A stretch of 64,000 bases of DNA from Sphingopyxis panaciterrulae (GCF_014199295.1 NZ_JACIJH010000015.1:45231-109230); one strand, 5' to 3'; counted from the stretch's first letter, positions 17,629 through 26,447 are shown. Program-made: numbers and translations. Notes: generated by a model from the letters alone, not told the origin.

Positions 17629-17688
17629 CGGTGCGCCCGGATGCCGGCCTCGCTGGCAAGCCCGCAAAATTCCCGAAAGGTTAAGCAC

Positions 17689-19197
17689 ATGATCGATCCC
17701 GAACGCATCCCCGTCATTGTCGGCGTCGGCCAGATCAACGACCGGCCGGCCGACCCCGGGGAAGGCCTCGACCCCCTCGGACTGATGGCTGCAGCGCTTC
17801 GTCTGGCCGATGCCGATGCCGGCGGGGGATGGCTTGCCGACCTCGATTCGCTTGCGATCGTCGACCAGATTTCGTTCCGGGAACTCGGCGATCTGTCCGC
17901 GCCTCTCGCCGACAGTCTCGGGGCGCGTCCGCGGATTTGCGAAAAGACCCGGATCGCCAGCGGCGACAGTCCGATCCTGCTTCTGAACGAAGCGGCCAAT
18001 CGCATCGGTGCCGGGGAGATCAGGATCGCGGCGATCGCGGGCGGCGAAGCCCTGCGCACCGCCGCGCAGCGCGCCGCAGCCGCGCGCGGGACCGACGTCT
18101 CGGCGCAGAATGCCTCGCGCGCCGCCTCGACGCGTCGGACACCGAGCTATCGGCAGCGATACGGGCTCACCGCGCCGGTCGATGTCTACCCGCTTTACGA
18201 AAATGCCGGGCGTGCGGCTTATGGACAATCGCTGGACGAAGCGCAGGCCGAAAGCGCGGAGATCTGGTCGCGCTTTTCCGAAGTCGCCGCCGCCAACCCG
18301 GGCGCATGGCTTCGCAAGCCGGTCTCGCCCGAAACGGTGCGGACGCCGACCGCCGAAAATCGTCCGATCGCGCACCCCTATACCAAGCTGATGGTTGCCA
18401 ACTCGTCGGTCAACCAGGGGGCGGGATTCCTGGTAACCAGTCTCGGCGAAGCCCGGCGGCGCGGCGTTGCCGAGGAGAAACTCGTCTATGTGGGGCAGGG
18501 CGCCGCGGCCCACGAAGCCGACGATCCGCTGGGCCGCGATCGCTATGACCGCAGTCCCGGCATGATCGTATCGCTTCGGCGCGCACTGGCGGTCAACCGG
18601 CTGACGAGCGCAGATCTCGATTTCGTCGAACTCTACAGCTGCTTTCCCTGCGTGCCGAAGATGGCGCGCCGCGTCATCGACTGGCCTGTCGACAGGCCGG
18701 CAACGGTTTTCGGCGGCCTTACTTTCGGGGGCGGGCCGATCGGCAATTATATGAGCCACGCGGTTGTCGGCATGGTCGAAGCGCTCCGCGCCGAAGGACG
18801 CTTCGGCCTGCTCTTCGCGAACGGTGGCTTTGCGACGCACAACCACAGCATCATCCTCGGTCGCGAACCGGTCCCTGGCGCTGCCCATCCCGGCGAATTT
18901 GACTTCCAGGACGAGGCGGACGCCCTGCGGGGAGCCGTGCCCCGGACCGTCGAGGACTATGAAGGGCCGGCCACGATTGAAACCTATTCCGTGCTCTACG
19001 AGCGTGACGGTGCGCCGAAGCAGGGTGTGATCGTCGCGCGCACGCCCAATGGCGATCGCACGCTGGCGATGATATCGGGGAAGGATGCTGCGGCGATGGC
19101 ATTTCTGACCGACGGTATTGCCGAGCCGGTCGGCAGTGCGGGCGATATCACGATCGATAGCGATGGGTGGCAGGTCTGGCAGACAAGTCCTGCCTGA
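17689..19197 (+). CDS. Thiolase-superfamily acyl-CoA acetyltransferase-like protein
   Basis: The 502-residue protein begins with the thiolase-like strand RIPVIVGVGQINDRPADP and later has LDFVELYSCFPCVPKMA, FGGLTFGGGPIGNYMSH and FANGGFATHNHSIILG, as in the long thiolase-like proteins with a C-terminal OB-fold-like extension (residues about 400-502). The nucleophile region lacks the classic thiolase Cys motif and a Cys pair occurs instead at YSCFPC. The ATG at 17689 has AAAGG eight bases upstream. It lies 60 bases after the chimeric gene on the same strand, probably one operon for degradation of a carboxylic acid through its CoA ester. Confidence 0.85.
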   Translation: MIDPERIPVIVGVGQINDRPADPGEGLDPLGLMAAALRLADADAGGGWLADLDSLAIVDQISFRELGDLSAPLADSLGARPRICEKTRIASGDSPILLLNEAANRIGAGEIRIAAIAGGEALRTAAQRAAAARGTDVSAQNASRAASTRRTPSYRQRYGLTAPVDVYPLYENAGRAAYGQSLDEAQAESAEIWSRFSEVAAANPGAWLRKPVSPETVRTPTAENRPIAHPYTKLMVANSSVNQGAGFLVTSLGEARRRGVAEEKLVYVGQGAAAHEADDPLGRDRYDRSPGMIVSLRRALAVNRLTSADLDFVELYSCFPCVPKMARRVIDWPVDRPATVFGGLTFGGGPIGNYMSHAVVGMVEALRAEGRFGLLFANGGFATHNHSIILGREPVPGAAHPGEFDFQDEADALRGAVPRTVEDYEGPATIETYSVLYERDGAPKQGVIVARTPNGDRTLAMISGKDAAAMAFLTDGIAEPVGSAGDITIDSDGWQVWQTSPA

Positions 19198-19314
19198 TAT
19201 GCTTGTAGTGCCGCCGGGGCGTCGCTGTGAGCGATTGGCTGTCCAAAGCGGACAAGGGCGGGCTTGAGGTCGACGTGCCGCCACCGGTCAACGGCATTTA
19301 GCAGGACATCAGCC

Positions 19315-20175
19315 ATGTATGTAATAGTCACGGGCAGCGCCGGAAAACTCGGACGGGCTGCCGTTGCCGCCTTGCGCAAGGCAGGGCACCGTGTCGTGGG
19401 TCTCGATGTCCAGGGACCGGTCGCTGCCGCGCAGTCGCTTCGCGCCGACTGTACCGACTTCGGTCAGGTGATGGGCGCGTTCTCCGGGATCGACATCACG
19501 GGCGGAGTTCCCGACGCCGTCGTGCATCTCGCCGGCATACCGATGCCGGGGCTCGCAACCGACCAGCGAAGCTTCGAGGTCAATACGATCTCCACCTACA
19601 ATGTTTTTTCCGCCTGTGCCCGGCTTGGGATTTCGCGGATCGTGTGGGCATCGAGCGAAACCATCTTCGGACTGCCGTTCGACGAACCTCCGGCGTCGGT
19701 CCCGCTCGACGAAAGCCATCCCGACCGCCCCAACTGGTCCTATGCCTTGTCGAAGCAACTTGGCGAAACGATGGCCGGGAATTTCTGCCGTTGGGCGCCG
19801 GGGCTTTCGATAGCGTCGCTCCGTTTCTCGAACGTCTATTCCCTCGAGGATTATGAACAGCTTCCTGCCATTCAGGCGAAACCCGCCTGGCGAAAGATGA
19901 ACCTCTGGGCCTATGTGGATGCCGAAGACGCAGGCGAGGCCTGCCGTCTTGCGGTCGAGGCGGCTTTCGAAGGGCATCAGCGTCTGGTGATCGCTGCCGA
20001 CGACAGCCTGATGGCGGTCGAAACGTCTCGTCTTCTCGACGATCATTTTCCCGGCATCGAGGCGACCCGCGCGATCGAGGGTCATGCCTCGCTCCTTTCG
20101 TCGGACCGGGCTAAAGCGGTTCTCGGGTATCGGCCGCGCTTCAGCTGGCGCGATCGGGTTTCGGCGAAAGCGTAA
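19315..20175 (+). CDS. NAD-dependent epimerase/dehydratase family protein
   Basis: An extended short-chain dehydrogenase of 286 residues: the nucleotide-binding motif TGSAGKLG is at residues 6-13, and the catalytic Tyr-x-x-x-Lys is in WSYALSKQLGE with a preceding Ser-Ser in WASSET. The ATG at 19315 follows AGGA with 8-base spacing. The substrate is unknown; homologues act on nucleotide sugars or uronates. It follows the thiolase-like gene by 117 bases and may be the third gene of the LysR-linked operon. Confidence 0.85.
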   Translation: MYVIVTGSAGKLGRAAVAALRKAGHRVVGLDVQGPVAAAQSLRADCTDFGQVMGAFSGIDITGGVPDAVVHLAGIPMPGLATDQRSFEVNTISTYNVFSACARLGISRIVWASSETIFGLPFDEPPASVPLDESHPDRPNWSYALSKQLGETMAGNFCRWAPGLSIASLRFSNVYSLEDYEQLPAIQAKPAWRKMNLWAYVDAEDAGEACRLAVEAAFEGHQRLVIAADDSLMAVETSRLLDDHFPGIEATRAIEGHASLLSSDRAKAVLGYRPRFSWRDRVSAKA

Positions 20176-20353
20176 AGCCGCTGGCGCGCTGTGCCGCCGA
20201 CGTCGGCGATACCTGGCCATGGGCGAGCGGCGAGCCGGCACGGCAGAGTCCGGGCACATTCAAAGCCCCCTGATCACGTCGCCGGACAGCACCGTGATGA
20301 CCCAAGCCGCGACCGGACGTCGGGCGCGTTGACGAGCAGGCCTTCCAGCCGCC

Positions 20354-21112
20354 TTAGTCGAACCATGGTCCCGCGAGCGGTTCCGCCAGATATCGCTGTG
20401 CGGTCTTGACGAGCCGCTGAACCCGCAGGCGGTAGGACGCGCTTGCCACGCGCCAGCGCGATGGCGCGATCGCGTCGCCCCAGAGCTGGCGCGCGATGGC
20501 CTGCTGGTTTGCGCCCGCCAGCAAGGCGTCGCCAACGCGTAGCTCCATGATCCACTGCGCCGCCCTGCGTTCCTTGGGCATCATCGACCCGGGAAGATGG
20601 CCTTTCTCGGCAAGAACGACGAATTGCTTCAGGGATTCTAGCTTCGGCCTGGCTGACTGCAGACCCGTTATGCGGTGCTCGACAAGAACCGGGCCGCCGA
20701 GGAGCGTGCCGTCGTGCAAGTCGAGGCGGACGGCCCAATGGCCGTCGCTGAGCAACCAGTGCTCGTTGCCGGACGCGTCTATTTCGACCGACACGAAGGC
20801 AGCGACTTCGCGCACATCGAACAGGTCATCGGCGGGGCTGTCATTCGCGGCCGGCCTCCCGCGCAGCACGCGCGGGTCCCGTTCGATGCTCCAGATTGGC
20901 CGCGCGGCAGGCGTCGCAAGGGCTGGATCGATCCAGCCCAGCAGCCCGATATCGGCCAGGAAGCCGCTCGGAGCGAAGGCGCGGGCCTCCCATTGCCTTC
21001 GATAGCGGCTGTTGCGGCGAAGCCATTCCCACGCAAAGGCCCGCCGATCCGAAATCAGTAACTCGGCATAGGACTGGGGCGAGCGCCAGTCGGCCGCTGG
21101 CCCGCGTATCAT
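20354..21112 (-). CDS. DUF2285-type protein of mobile-element neighbourhoods
   Basis: The N-terminus (DWRSPQSYAELLISDRRAFA, then WEWLRRNSRYRRQW) and the C-terminal region (AQWIMELRVGDALLAGANQQ, IARQLWGD, SYRLRVQRLVKTAQRYL) match the two-part proteins with an N-terminal transcription-regulator-like domain and a C-terminal DUF2285 domain seen beside conjugative elements in Rhizobiales and sphingomonads. ATG at 21112 is chosen; a TTG at 21157 would add 15 residues. Two AATATT repeats 11 bases apart (21126-21142) lie in front. Function unknown; DNA binding is likely from the helical, basic C-terminus. Confidence 0.7.
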   Translation of the reverse strand: MIRGPAADWRSPQSYAELLISDRRAFAWEWLRRNSRYRRQWEARAFAPSGFLADIGLLGWIDPALATPAARPIWSIERDPRVLRGRPAANDSPADDLFDVREVAAFVSVEIDASGNEHWLLSDGHWAVRLDLHDGTLLGGPVLVEHRITGLQSARPKLESLKQFVVLAEKGHLPGSMMPKERRAAQWIMELRVGDALLAGANQQAIARQLWGDAIAPSRWRVASASYRLRVQRLVKTAQRYLAEPLAGPWFD

Positions 21113-21299
21113 CGCATATACCCGGAATATTTTCGCAATATTTTCATGCGGCGGCAAGGCGACGACAAAGAGCCGACGTCAGCGGCTGCCGGGGAGCGGA
21201 GTTGATCGGGGCGTCAAGGGGGGCGGCGCGGGAAGGGAAGCCGGGCGATACCCACGGGCGCGGATGCCCGTATCGGGCAAGGACCGCACGATGCGCGCG

Positions 21300-22328
21300 T
21301 TATTCGGCTCCTTCGGCAAAATAGGCGCGCAGGCGATGGGCGATGGTTGGTGTGAGGTTCACGAGGCTGCGCCGGCCGTCATGGGCGTCCAGCGACCGCT
21401 CGAGGATGCCGGCGTCGCACAGACGCTGGATGAGCTTCATCGCGCTGCTCGTCGGGATCGCCGCGGTGATGCAGAGCGCGGACATGGACAGCGGCTGCCC
21501 TCGCGACTGATGGATGAACAGGTCGACGAGCATGTCCCAGGCCGGTTCGCCGAACAGCTCGGGGTTCCCGAGGAGCTGCCTGCGCAATATTCTCCGCCGC
21601 ATGGCGGTTTCGGCGTTTCGCTGCGCGAGCGCATCCGTCTCGTCGGCGGGATCCGGATGGCTCCGCAGGAAGAAGGGCAGGAATTTTCCGCGCGGTCGCA
21701 CCTGGGCCGACCCCTCGATCAGATTATAGGTTCGCGTTCCCGTCACGATGATGTGTTCTAGAATTTCGACGTCGAGCGCTCGGCCGACCTCTTCCAGACG
21801 CCGTGTCGCGCTCAGGTCTTCCGCGCTCGGTGCCGGGTCGCCGCTCGGGTGGTTGTGGACGAGAATGATCGACGCGGCGTTGTGTTCGAGCGCGCGCCTG
21901 AAGATGGTCCGCGGATAGATCGCCAGTTGCGCGAGCGAACCGCGCTGAACTTCCTCGTCGGCGATCAGGCTGCGCGCTGGATCGAGAAAAAGGACGCGCA
22001 GCCGTTCCTCGGGCAGGCTGCCCATCGACGCGATGAGATACCGGCAGAGGTGCGGGTTGCGCGGATCAATCCGGACCGTTCTGAGATCGGAGCGCATTCC
22101 TTCGAGCATCGCGTCGCGAACATTGGTGAGGAACGAGGCCAAGCCTGGATAGCCCGCTAGAAAGTGGGTCAGCCTTTCGGGAGATTGCGACCAGATCCGG
22201 CCCAGGCTTGTGAACTCTTCGAGAAGTCTGTTCGCTATCGTGTCGCAGTCGTCGGGCGCGATCGCCGCGACCAGCCTCGCCAGGATCGATCGTTCCCGTT
22301 CGCGCGCAGCCGCCTGAGATGCCGCCAG
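21300..22328 (-). CDS. RadC-like JAB-domain protein with C-terminal winged helix; start uncertain
   Basis: The N-terminal part (LVAAIAPDDCDTIANRLLEE, FTSLGRIW) resembles the helix-hairpin-helix region of RadC, and the central domain has the JAMM/JAB zinc motif HNHPSGDPAPSAED. Residues from about 240 add a winged-helix domain (DMLVDLFIHQSRGQPLSMSA, SSAMKLIQRLCDAGILER, DAHDGRRSLVNLTP) resembling MarR-type regulators, so this is a fusion. No ATG, GTG or TTG occurs in frame near the domain start. The CTG at 22328 is used as a placeholder, and the frame stays open upstream over the membrane-protein gene. Translation may start at a non-canonical codon, by frameshift from the membrane gene, or the sequence has an error. 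Confidence 0.75.
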   Translation of the reverse strand: MAASQAAARERERSILARLVAAIAPDDCDTIANRLLEEFTSLGRIWSQSPERLTHFLAGYPGLASFLTNVRDAMLEGMRSDLRTVRIDPRNPHLCRYLIASMGSLPEERLRVLFLDPARSLIADEEVQRGSLAQLAIYPRTIFRRALEHNAASIILVHNHPSGDPAPSAEDLSATRRLEEVGRALDVEILEHIIVTGTRTYNLIEGSAQVRPRGKFLPFFLRSHPDPADETDALAQRNAETAMRRRILRRQLLGNPELFGEPAWDMLVDLFIHQSRGQPLSMSALCITAAIPTSSAMKLIQRLCDAGILERSLDAHDGRRSLVNLTPTIAHRLRAYFAEGAE

Positions 22329-22711
22329 GTTGCGAGGGCGAGAAGGGGAGGCAGAAGCCAGGATGCAGCGACCTGCATCGTCTGGTACGCCACCGGGTGA
22401 ACCGAAATCTCCATCGCCTTGCCGACATGGGCCATGAGAGGAAAGATCTGAAGAACGGCCGCCGGCATCGGCCAGAAGCGATGGGCCGTCAGTGCCAGCA
22501 CCAGCGTCGCGATTGCCGCAGCGATATCGATTGCCAGATGGCCCGCGTCGATCGAGGAGAAGCGCGGCGGGACAAACAGATGCAGGATCTGGTCTGCGAG
22601 CGCCATTGCAATCAATATCAACGCCATGGCCCGCTCGGGACCGCCGCCTCTCCTGAGGGCATAGACGAGGACCACCAGCAAGATCGTTACGAAGATTGCG
22701 ATCCGAACCAT
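22235..22711 (-). CDS. Small integral membrane protein, unknown function
   Basis: About 158 residues with four or five hydrophobic segments (MVRIAIFVTILLVVLVYAL; MALILIAMALADQILHLFV; AIDIAAAIATLVLALTA; VAYQTMQVAASWLLPPLLAL). The last 24 residues are basic and overlap the start of the RadC-like frame, so the natural end may be earlier. The ATG at 22711 is the first in-frame ATG after the upstream gene's stop; a CTG overlapping that stop is another option. It sits in a four-gene minus-strand group with a membrane-anchored regulator, so a sensing role is possible but unsupported. Confidence 0.65.
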   Translation of the reverse strand: MVRIAIFVTILLVVLVYALRRGGGPERAMALILIAMALADQILHLFVPPRFSSIDAGHLAIDIAAAIATLVLALTAHRFWPMPAAVLQIFPLMAHVGKAMEISVHPVAYQTMQVAASWLLPPLLALATWRHLRRLRANGNDRSWRGWSRRSRPTTATR

Positions 22712-22749
22712 CGCGATCAGAAACCATGCGAGCGGTCCCCGGTCAATGT

Positions 22750-23082
22750 TCAGGACGTGGCCGCAACGGCATGCCGTCCGGCAGCGGCAAGCGACGGACA
22801 TTCGTGAAGGTCGAGGCCAGCGCTCTCGCGTGCGATGCCGACGAGGTCGCCGTGAACGCGCAAGACGTCCCCGCTCGCGCCGACAAGTGCGGTCTGGACC
22901 TTTGCCAGGCGCTGGATCGTCGCATGCCCCTGGACGGCGTCGACGCCGGGTGTGTCCCGGCGCGCGGCGACGACGCTCGTCATCAGGGACGCGACGGCAA
23001 TCAGCGCATCGTCGATACGTGTTTCCGCGGCAGGGACTTGCTGCTGAAGCCTCGCAACGGTGAAATCGATATTCTCGGACAT
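22750..23082 (-). CDS. Small helical hypothetical protein (110 residues)
   Basis: The product is helical and resembles a four-helix bundle (SENIDFTVARLQQQVPAAET, IDDALIAVASLMTSVV, IQRLAKVQTALVGASGDVLR). No family recognised. The ATG at 23082 has an AGAGGAG site. It lies between the membrane-anchored LuxR-type regulator and the membrane protein, all on the minus strand with short gaps, so it is probably part of the same operon. Confidence 0.65.
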   Translation of the reverse strand: MSENIDFTVARLQQQVPAAETRIDDALIAVASLMTSVVAARRDTPGVDAVQGHATIQRLAKVQTALVGASGDVLRVHGDLVGIARESAGLDLHECPSLAAAGRHAVAATS

Positions 23083-23140
23083 GACGTCTCCTCTGCCGGA
23101 AGCGCATGCTCCGGCTGTTACTCGGCAGGATTGAGAAGGC

Positions 23141-23659
23141 TCAGCCGGAGATGAGGCGCGACAGCGACTCTGCGATGCCCAGGCTGCCGAGGAGGAAGAC
23201 GATCAGGGCGACGAGTAATGTCGCGATGATCGTCAGCCTTGTGCCCGGCAGGTGGTCATGCCTCCAGATCTTCCCGGACGGCGGGTGCGTTCCCGAAAGG
23301 CGATCCCGGAGCGAACTGCTGTCATCGAGCCCGTCGAAGCCGGAATAGCCACCGTCTGGAAAGTCGGATGCAACGAGGGTCGGCCGATCGACAACCTCTA
23401 CCGGATCGTATGCGATCCGATGGTATATCTTTCGCAGCCGCGCGTAGCGCAGCGCCACCTCGTCCCGATCGGCCGCGCCGAGCGCGGCCCGGGCATTTGT
23501 GATCCGCTGATCGACCGTATATTTCGAAATGCCGAGCTCGCGTGCAATTTGCTTCGACGTCTTGCGTTCCAGCACCAGGTCGAGACAAGCCCGCTGCTTG
23601 TCGGTCAATCGGTTCCAACGCAGTCGATCGTCATTGGGGGAAGGTTGCGACCCGTCCAT
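23141..23659 (-). CDS. LuxR-type HTH regulator with C-terminal membrane anchor
   Basis: Residues 15-70 are a LuxR/FixJ-type helix-turn-helix (LTDKQRACLDLVLERKTSKQ, IARELGISKYTVDQRITNAR), and residues about 142-165 form one membrane helix (LTIIATLLVALIVFLLGSLG) near the C-terminus, so the DNA-binding domain faces the cytoplasm from a membrane tether. There is no receiver or ligand domain. This HTH-linker-TM design is common in sphingomonads. It is transcribed away from the quorum-sensing luxR with a 439-base gap, and leads a group of membrane, helical and RadC-like genes. Confidence 0.85.
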   Translation of the reverse strand: MDGSQPSPNDDRLRWNRLTDKQRACLDLVLERKTSKQIARELGISKYTVDQRITNARAALGAADRDEVALRYARLRKIYHRIAYDPVEVVDRPTLVASDFPDGGYSGFDGLDDSSSLRDRLSGTHPPSGKIWRHDHLPGTRLTIIATLLVALIVFLLGSLGIAESLSRLISG

Positions 23660-24098
23660 CGTAGAAGCTTTGTCACGTCCCTTTCAGCGAGGCTGTTTCC
23701 TGGTCCAGAGCAGTTTGACATTGAAGTCCTTGTTAAATCAACTTTCCTTCGGTCCAGCCGGCGAGGCTCTTCCGGACTTCCATCGCGCGGACATCGGGCC
23801 GCGCTCTTCGCGCCGGGCAATTGCGCCATCGCCACGCAGGGTAGCGTTTCCGGCAAAGGCCGGTTCCGGATGCGCTTCGGTCGGCAACAACAACTCTCAA
23901 ATTGAGACTAACTACCGAATAAGTTTGAAATATTTCTGTCACATTATAGCTTGTATCTGCTCCGCATCGTTTTCGACCAGCATCGATGCGCCACCGCGGT
24001 GACCCTGCCGTTTGAGAAGGCGAGGGGATCGGCACCGGACAGGGAGCAATGCCGGAGAGGCTGGTTCGAGAACGCCGCCGGCATTGCCAAGGGTCGAA
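23660..24098. other. Intergenic region between two divergent LuxR-type regulators
   Basis: The 439 bases hold no convincing gene. The part from about 23890 to 23965 is AT-rich and contains an inverted repeat TCTCAA-A-TTGAGA (23895-23907), a candidate operator. I looked for a lux-box-like 18-20-bp palindrome before luxR and luxI and found none I would defend. Confidence 0.5.
23895..23907. promoter_or_regulatory. Inverted repeat TCTCAA-A-TTGAGA
   Basis: A perfect 6-bp inverted repeat around one base, 192 bases upstream of luxR and in an AT-rich stretch. It could be an operator for either divergent gene. No known factor assigned. Confidence 0.35.
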
Positions 24099-24842
24099 AT
24101 GCCTACGCTCGATGCCGCGCAGCGACTCGCGGCCGAAGTCTTGAAGGTCGCGAGCGAAGACGCATTGATCGATATTCTCGACGAGGCCTGCTCGCGGCTC
24201 GGATGCTCGTGGTTCGCGCTCAGCCATCACGTCGACTTCCTGGCCGCCCCCGATAAGGGGCTGCGCATCCACAATTATCCGCAGGATTGGGCGCGCTGGT
24301 TCGACGAACAGCGCCTTGGCATCCGTGATCCCGTCCATCGCGCAAGTCGTCGCCGCGCCGCGGGGTTCCTCTGGCACGACATGCAGACCTTCTCGCGGCC
24401 GCGGCGCGGCGACGAAGCGATATTGGCGCGGGCGCGTCGGCACGACATCCACGATGGTCTCACCATCCCCACGCATGTCCCGGGCGACGCGCACGGATCG
24501 GTATCCTTCGCCTGGCAAAAGGGCACATATGCCACGCCGGAGGCGTTGATGTTCGCGCAGACGATCGGCGCTTTTGTCTTCGAGGCGGCGCGTCAGCTCT
24601 CGGGCCTCGTCCCGGCCAATGATCAGCCGCGCCTCACGGACCGACAGATCGAATGCCTCCTCTGGGTGGCGCGCGGCAAGTCCGATTCCGTGATCGCGCA
24701 GATCATGGACCTGCGCACTGATACGGTGAGCGAGCATCTGCGCAATGCGCGGGCGCGATATTCGGCCCGGAGCCGCGTCAGCCTTGCAATCCGGGCATTG
24801 TTCGACGGGACGATCTGCTTCAGCGACGTCGCCGGCGGCTGA
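24099..24842 (+). CDS. luxR: LuxR-family acyl-homoserine-lactone receptor
   Basis: The 247-residue protein has an autoinducer-binding domain and a C-terminal LuxR helix-turn-helix (LTDRQIECLLWVARGKSDSV, IMDLRTDTVSEHLRNARARY). In the ligand pocket the TraR-like pattern is visible: NYPQDWARWF, an Asp-Pro in RDPVHRA, a Trp in FLWHD and a Gly in HGSVSFA. The position that is Tyr61 in TraR appears as Phe here. The ATG at 24099 follows AAGGG; an upstream in-frame extension is not needed. The AHL synthase gene follows 80 bases later, so the pair forms a standard quorum circuit that probably controls the genes downstream. Confidence 0.92.
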   Translation: MPTLDAAQRLAAEVLKVASEDALIDILDEACSRLGCSWFALSHHVDFLAAPDKGLRIHNYPQDWARWFDEQRLGIRDPVHRASRRRAAGFLWHDMQTFSRPRRGDEAILARARRHDIHDGLTIPTHVPGDAHGSVSFAWQKGTYATPEALMFAQTIGAFVFEAARQLSGLVPANDQPRLTDRQIECLLWVARGKSDSVIAQIMDLRTDTVSEHLRNARARYSARSRVSLAIRALFDGTICFSDVAGG

Positions 24843-24922
24843 AACACCCCCCTTTCTTGGTATGGCGGAATCGATTTTTCCGGTTCAATTGGTCTGTCTC
24901 TTTTCATCAGGGAGACACGCCG

Positions 24923-25534
24923 ATGTTCCTCACGATCAACCAGGACAACCGGGCGCGCGAACATGTCGCGCTCCGTTCGATGTTCGAAGCGCGCAAGCGC
25001 GTTTTTGTCGATTTGCTCAAATGGGATCTGCCGGTGCTGGCGGACCGGTTCGAAGTCGACCATTTCGACGATCCTTTTGCGACCTATCTTATCGTCAGCG
25101 ATGCACGGGGCGAACATCTCGCCTCGGCGCGCCTCCTGCCCACAACGAGACCGGCCCTTCTCGACGGCCTCTTTCCGCATCTCGTCTCCGGCCCGGTTCC
25201 GAACGGCGCGGCGATATTCGAGATCACGCGCTTCTGCCTTTCGCCGGGCGTGGGCGCGCGGCAACGCCGCGTTGCGCGCGATACGCTGCTCGTGGGACTC
25301 GTCGACCACGCGCTGGCCCATGGCATCACGACCTACACGGGCGTCGCCGAGCTTTCCTGGTTCCGGCAGGTTCAGGACTTCGGATGGCGATGCCGCTTGC
25401 TCGGCGAAAGGGCTATCCATGATGGCCGCGCGCTGGTCGCGCTGGCGATCTCGATCGAGGCGGACACGCTCGCCAGGCTTGCCGAGGCGGGCATCGGGGC
25501 GCCCGGCACCGGCGTGCCCGCCAAAGCCGCATGA
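24923..25534 (+). CDS. luxI: Acyl-homoserine-lactone synthase
   Basis: LuxI enzymes make AHL signals from S-adenosylmethionine and acyl-ACP. The 203-residue protein shows the family's invariant residues: Arg and Phe/Trp in MFEARKRVFVDLLKWDLP, Asp in DRFEVDHFDD, ASARLLPTTRPALLDGLFP, and Glu/Arg in IFEITRFCLS. The ATG at 24923 has GGGAGA upstream; a start further up has no site. Ten bases after the stop comes the phyH gene with its own strong GGAGG, so luxI, phyH and gntR are co-transcribed. The signal's acyl chain cannot be read from sequence. Confidence 0.95.
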   Translation: MFLTINQDNRAREHVALRSMFEARKRVFVDLLKWDLPVLADRFEVDHFDDPFATYLIVSDARGEHLASARLLPTTRPALLDGLFPHLVSGPVPNGAAIFEITRFCLSPGVGARQRRVARDTLLVGLVDHALAHGITTYTGVAELSWFRQVQDFGWRCRLLGERAIHDGRALVALAISIEADTLARLAEAGIGAPGTGVPAKAA

Positions 25535-25544
25535 GGAGGGCGAG

Positions 25545-26447
25545 ATGTCGATTCATCCCTTCCCGAACTGCGGCCATGCTGCCGCGGCCGCGCAGCAGCT
25601 GGCATCCGAAGGCTATGTCCGGCTTCACGGTGCCGTCCCGGCTTCCCGGATCGCGGCGATCGCGGCGGATCTCGCGCTCCGCTTCGACGCGACGCCCTTT
25701 TGCTCGGGCGGATTCTATGGCGAACGGACCAAGCGGTTCGGGCGTCTCCTGATCCGCTCGCCGCATATCGCGGACCTCGTGCTGCATCCCGGCATATTGG
25801 CGCTTGCCGAATCCGCGCTCGGTTCGTGGTGCGACCGCATCCAGCTCAACCTCACGCAGGCCATCGAGCTCCATCCCGGCGCCCTCGCGCAATTTCCGCA
25901 TCGCGATCAGGATATGTGGCAGGGTTCGCTTGGTGAGGTCGAATATCTGCTCAACGTCATGTGGCCCCTTACCCCGTTTACCGAGGAGAATGGCGCAACG
26001 CTCATCTGGCCCGCGAGCCACGGCGTGGAAGCGCTTGTCGAGGTGCCACGCGAGCAGCCCATCGTGGCCGCCGCCGAGCCGGGCGACGCGATCGTCTTCC
26101 TCGGTTCGACGCTGCACGGCGCAGGCGCCAATCGAAGCGCCGGGCTGCGCCGCGGCATCATCGTCAGCTACTGTCTCGGCTGGCTCAAGCCCTACGAGAA
26201 TCAGTGGCTCGCCTATCCGCCCGACGTGGCGCGGCATTTCCCGCCCGAGTTGGCGGCACTGGCCGGTTATGCGCAGCACCGGCCCAATCTCGGCAATTTC
26301 GAAGGACAATGTCCCTCGGTGCTATTCGGTGGATATCCCGACGAGCCGCTTGCCGCGACCGATGCGCTGCGGCCCGATCAAGACGTCTTGCTCGGTGAGT
26401 TTGTCTCCGGCCAGCGCGCGGCGGGAGACGGAGCAACCCGATCATGA
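25545..26447 (+). CDS. Phytanoyl-CoA dioxygenase (PhyH) family protein
   Basis: An Fe(II)/2-oxoglutarate dioxygenase of 300 residues. The metal ligands appear as His-x-Asp in FPHRDQDMWQG and a distal His in STLHGAGANRS, with the 2-oxoglutarate-binding Arg in GLRRGIIVSYCLGW. A luxR-luxI-phyH order is a known recurring arrangement in sphingomonads (recalled, not checked). The gene overlaps the next (GntR) by four bases (ATGA). The substrate is unknown; tailoring of the AHL or of the lasso peptide are two options, neither supported by sequence alone. Confidence 0.88.
   Translation: MSIHPFPNCGHAAAAAQQLASEGYVRLHGAVPASRIAAIAADLALRFDATPFCSGGFYGERTKRFGRLLIRSPHIADLVLHPGILALAESALGSWCDRIQLNLTQAIELHPGALAQFPHRDQDMWQGSLGEVEYLLNVMWPLTPFTEENGATLIWPASHGVEALVEVPREQPIVAAAEPGDAIVFLGSTLHGAGANRSAGLRRGIIVSYCLGWLKPYENQWLAYPPDVARHFPPELAALAGYAQHRPNLGNFEGQCPSVLFGGYPDEPLAATDALRPDQDVLLGEFVSGQRAAGDGATRS

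Noticed and set aside
16285..19284. 999-codon open frame on the minus strand across the chimera and thiolase genes
   Set aside because: The plus-strand proteins are clearly recognisable, and the minus-strand translation has no recognisable sequence.
24843..24922. lux box before luxI
   Set aside because: No 18-20-bp palindrome of the lux-box type could be found in the gap; weak partial matches are at chance level.
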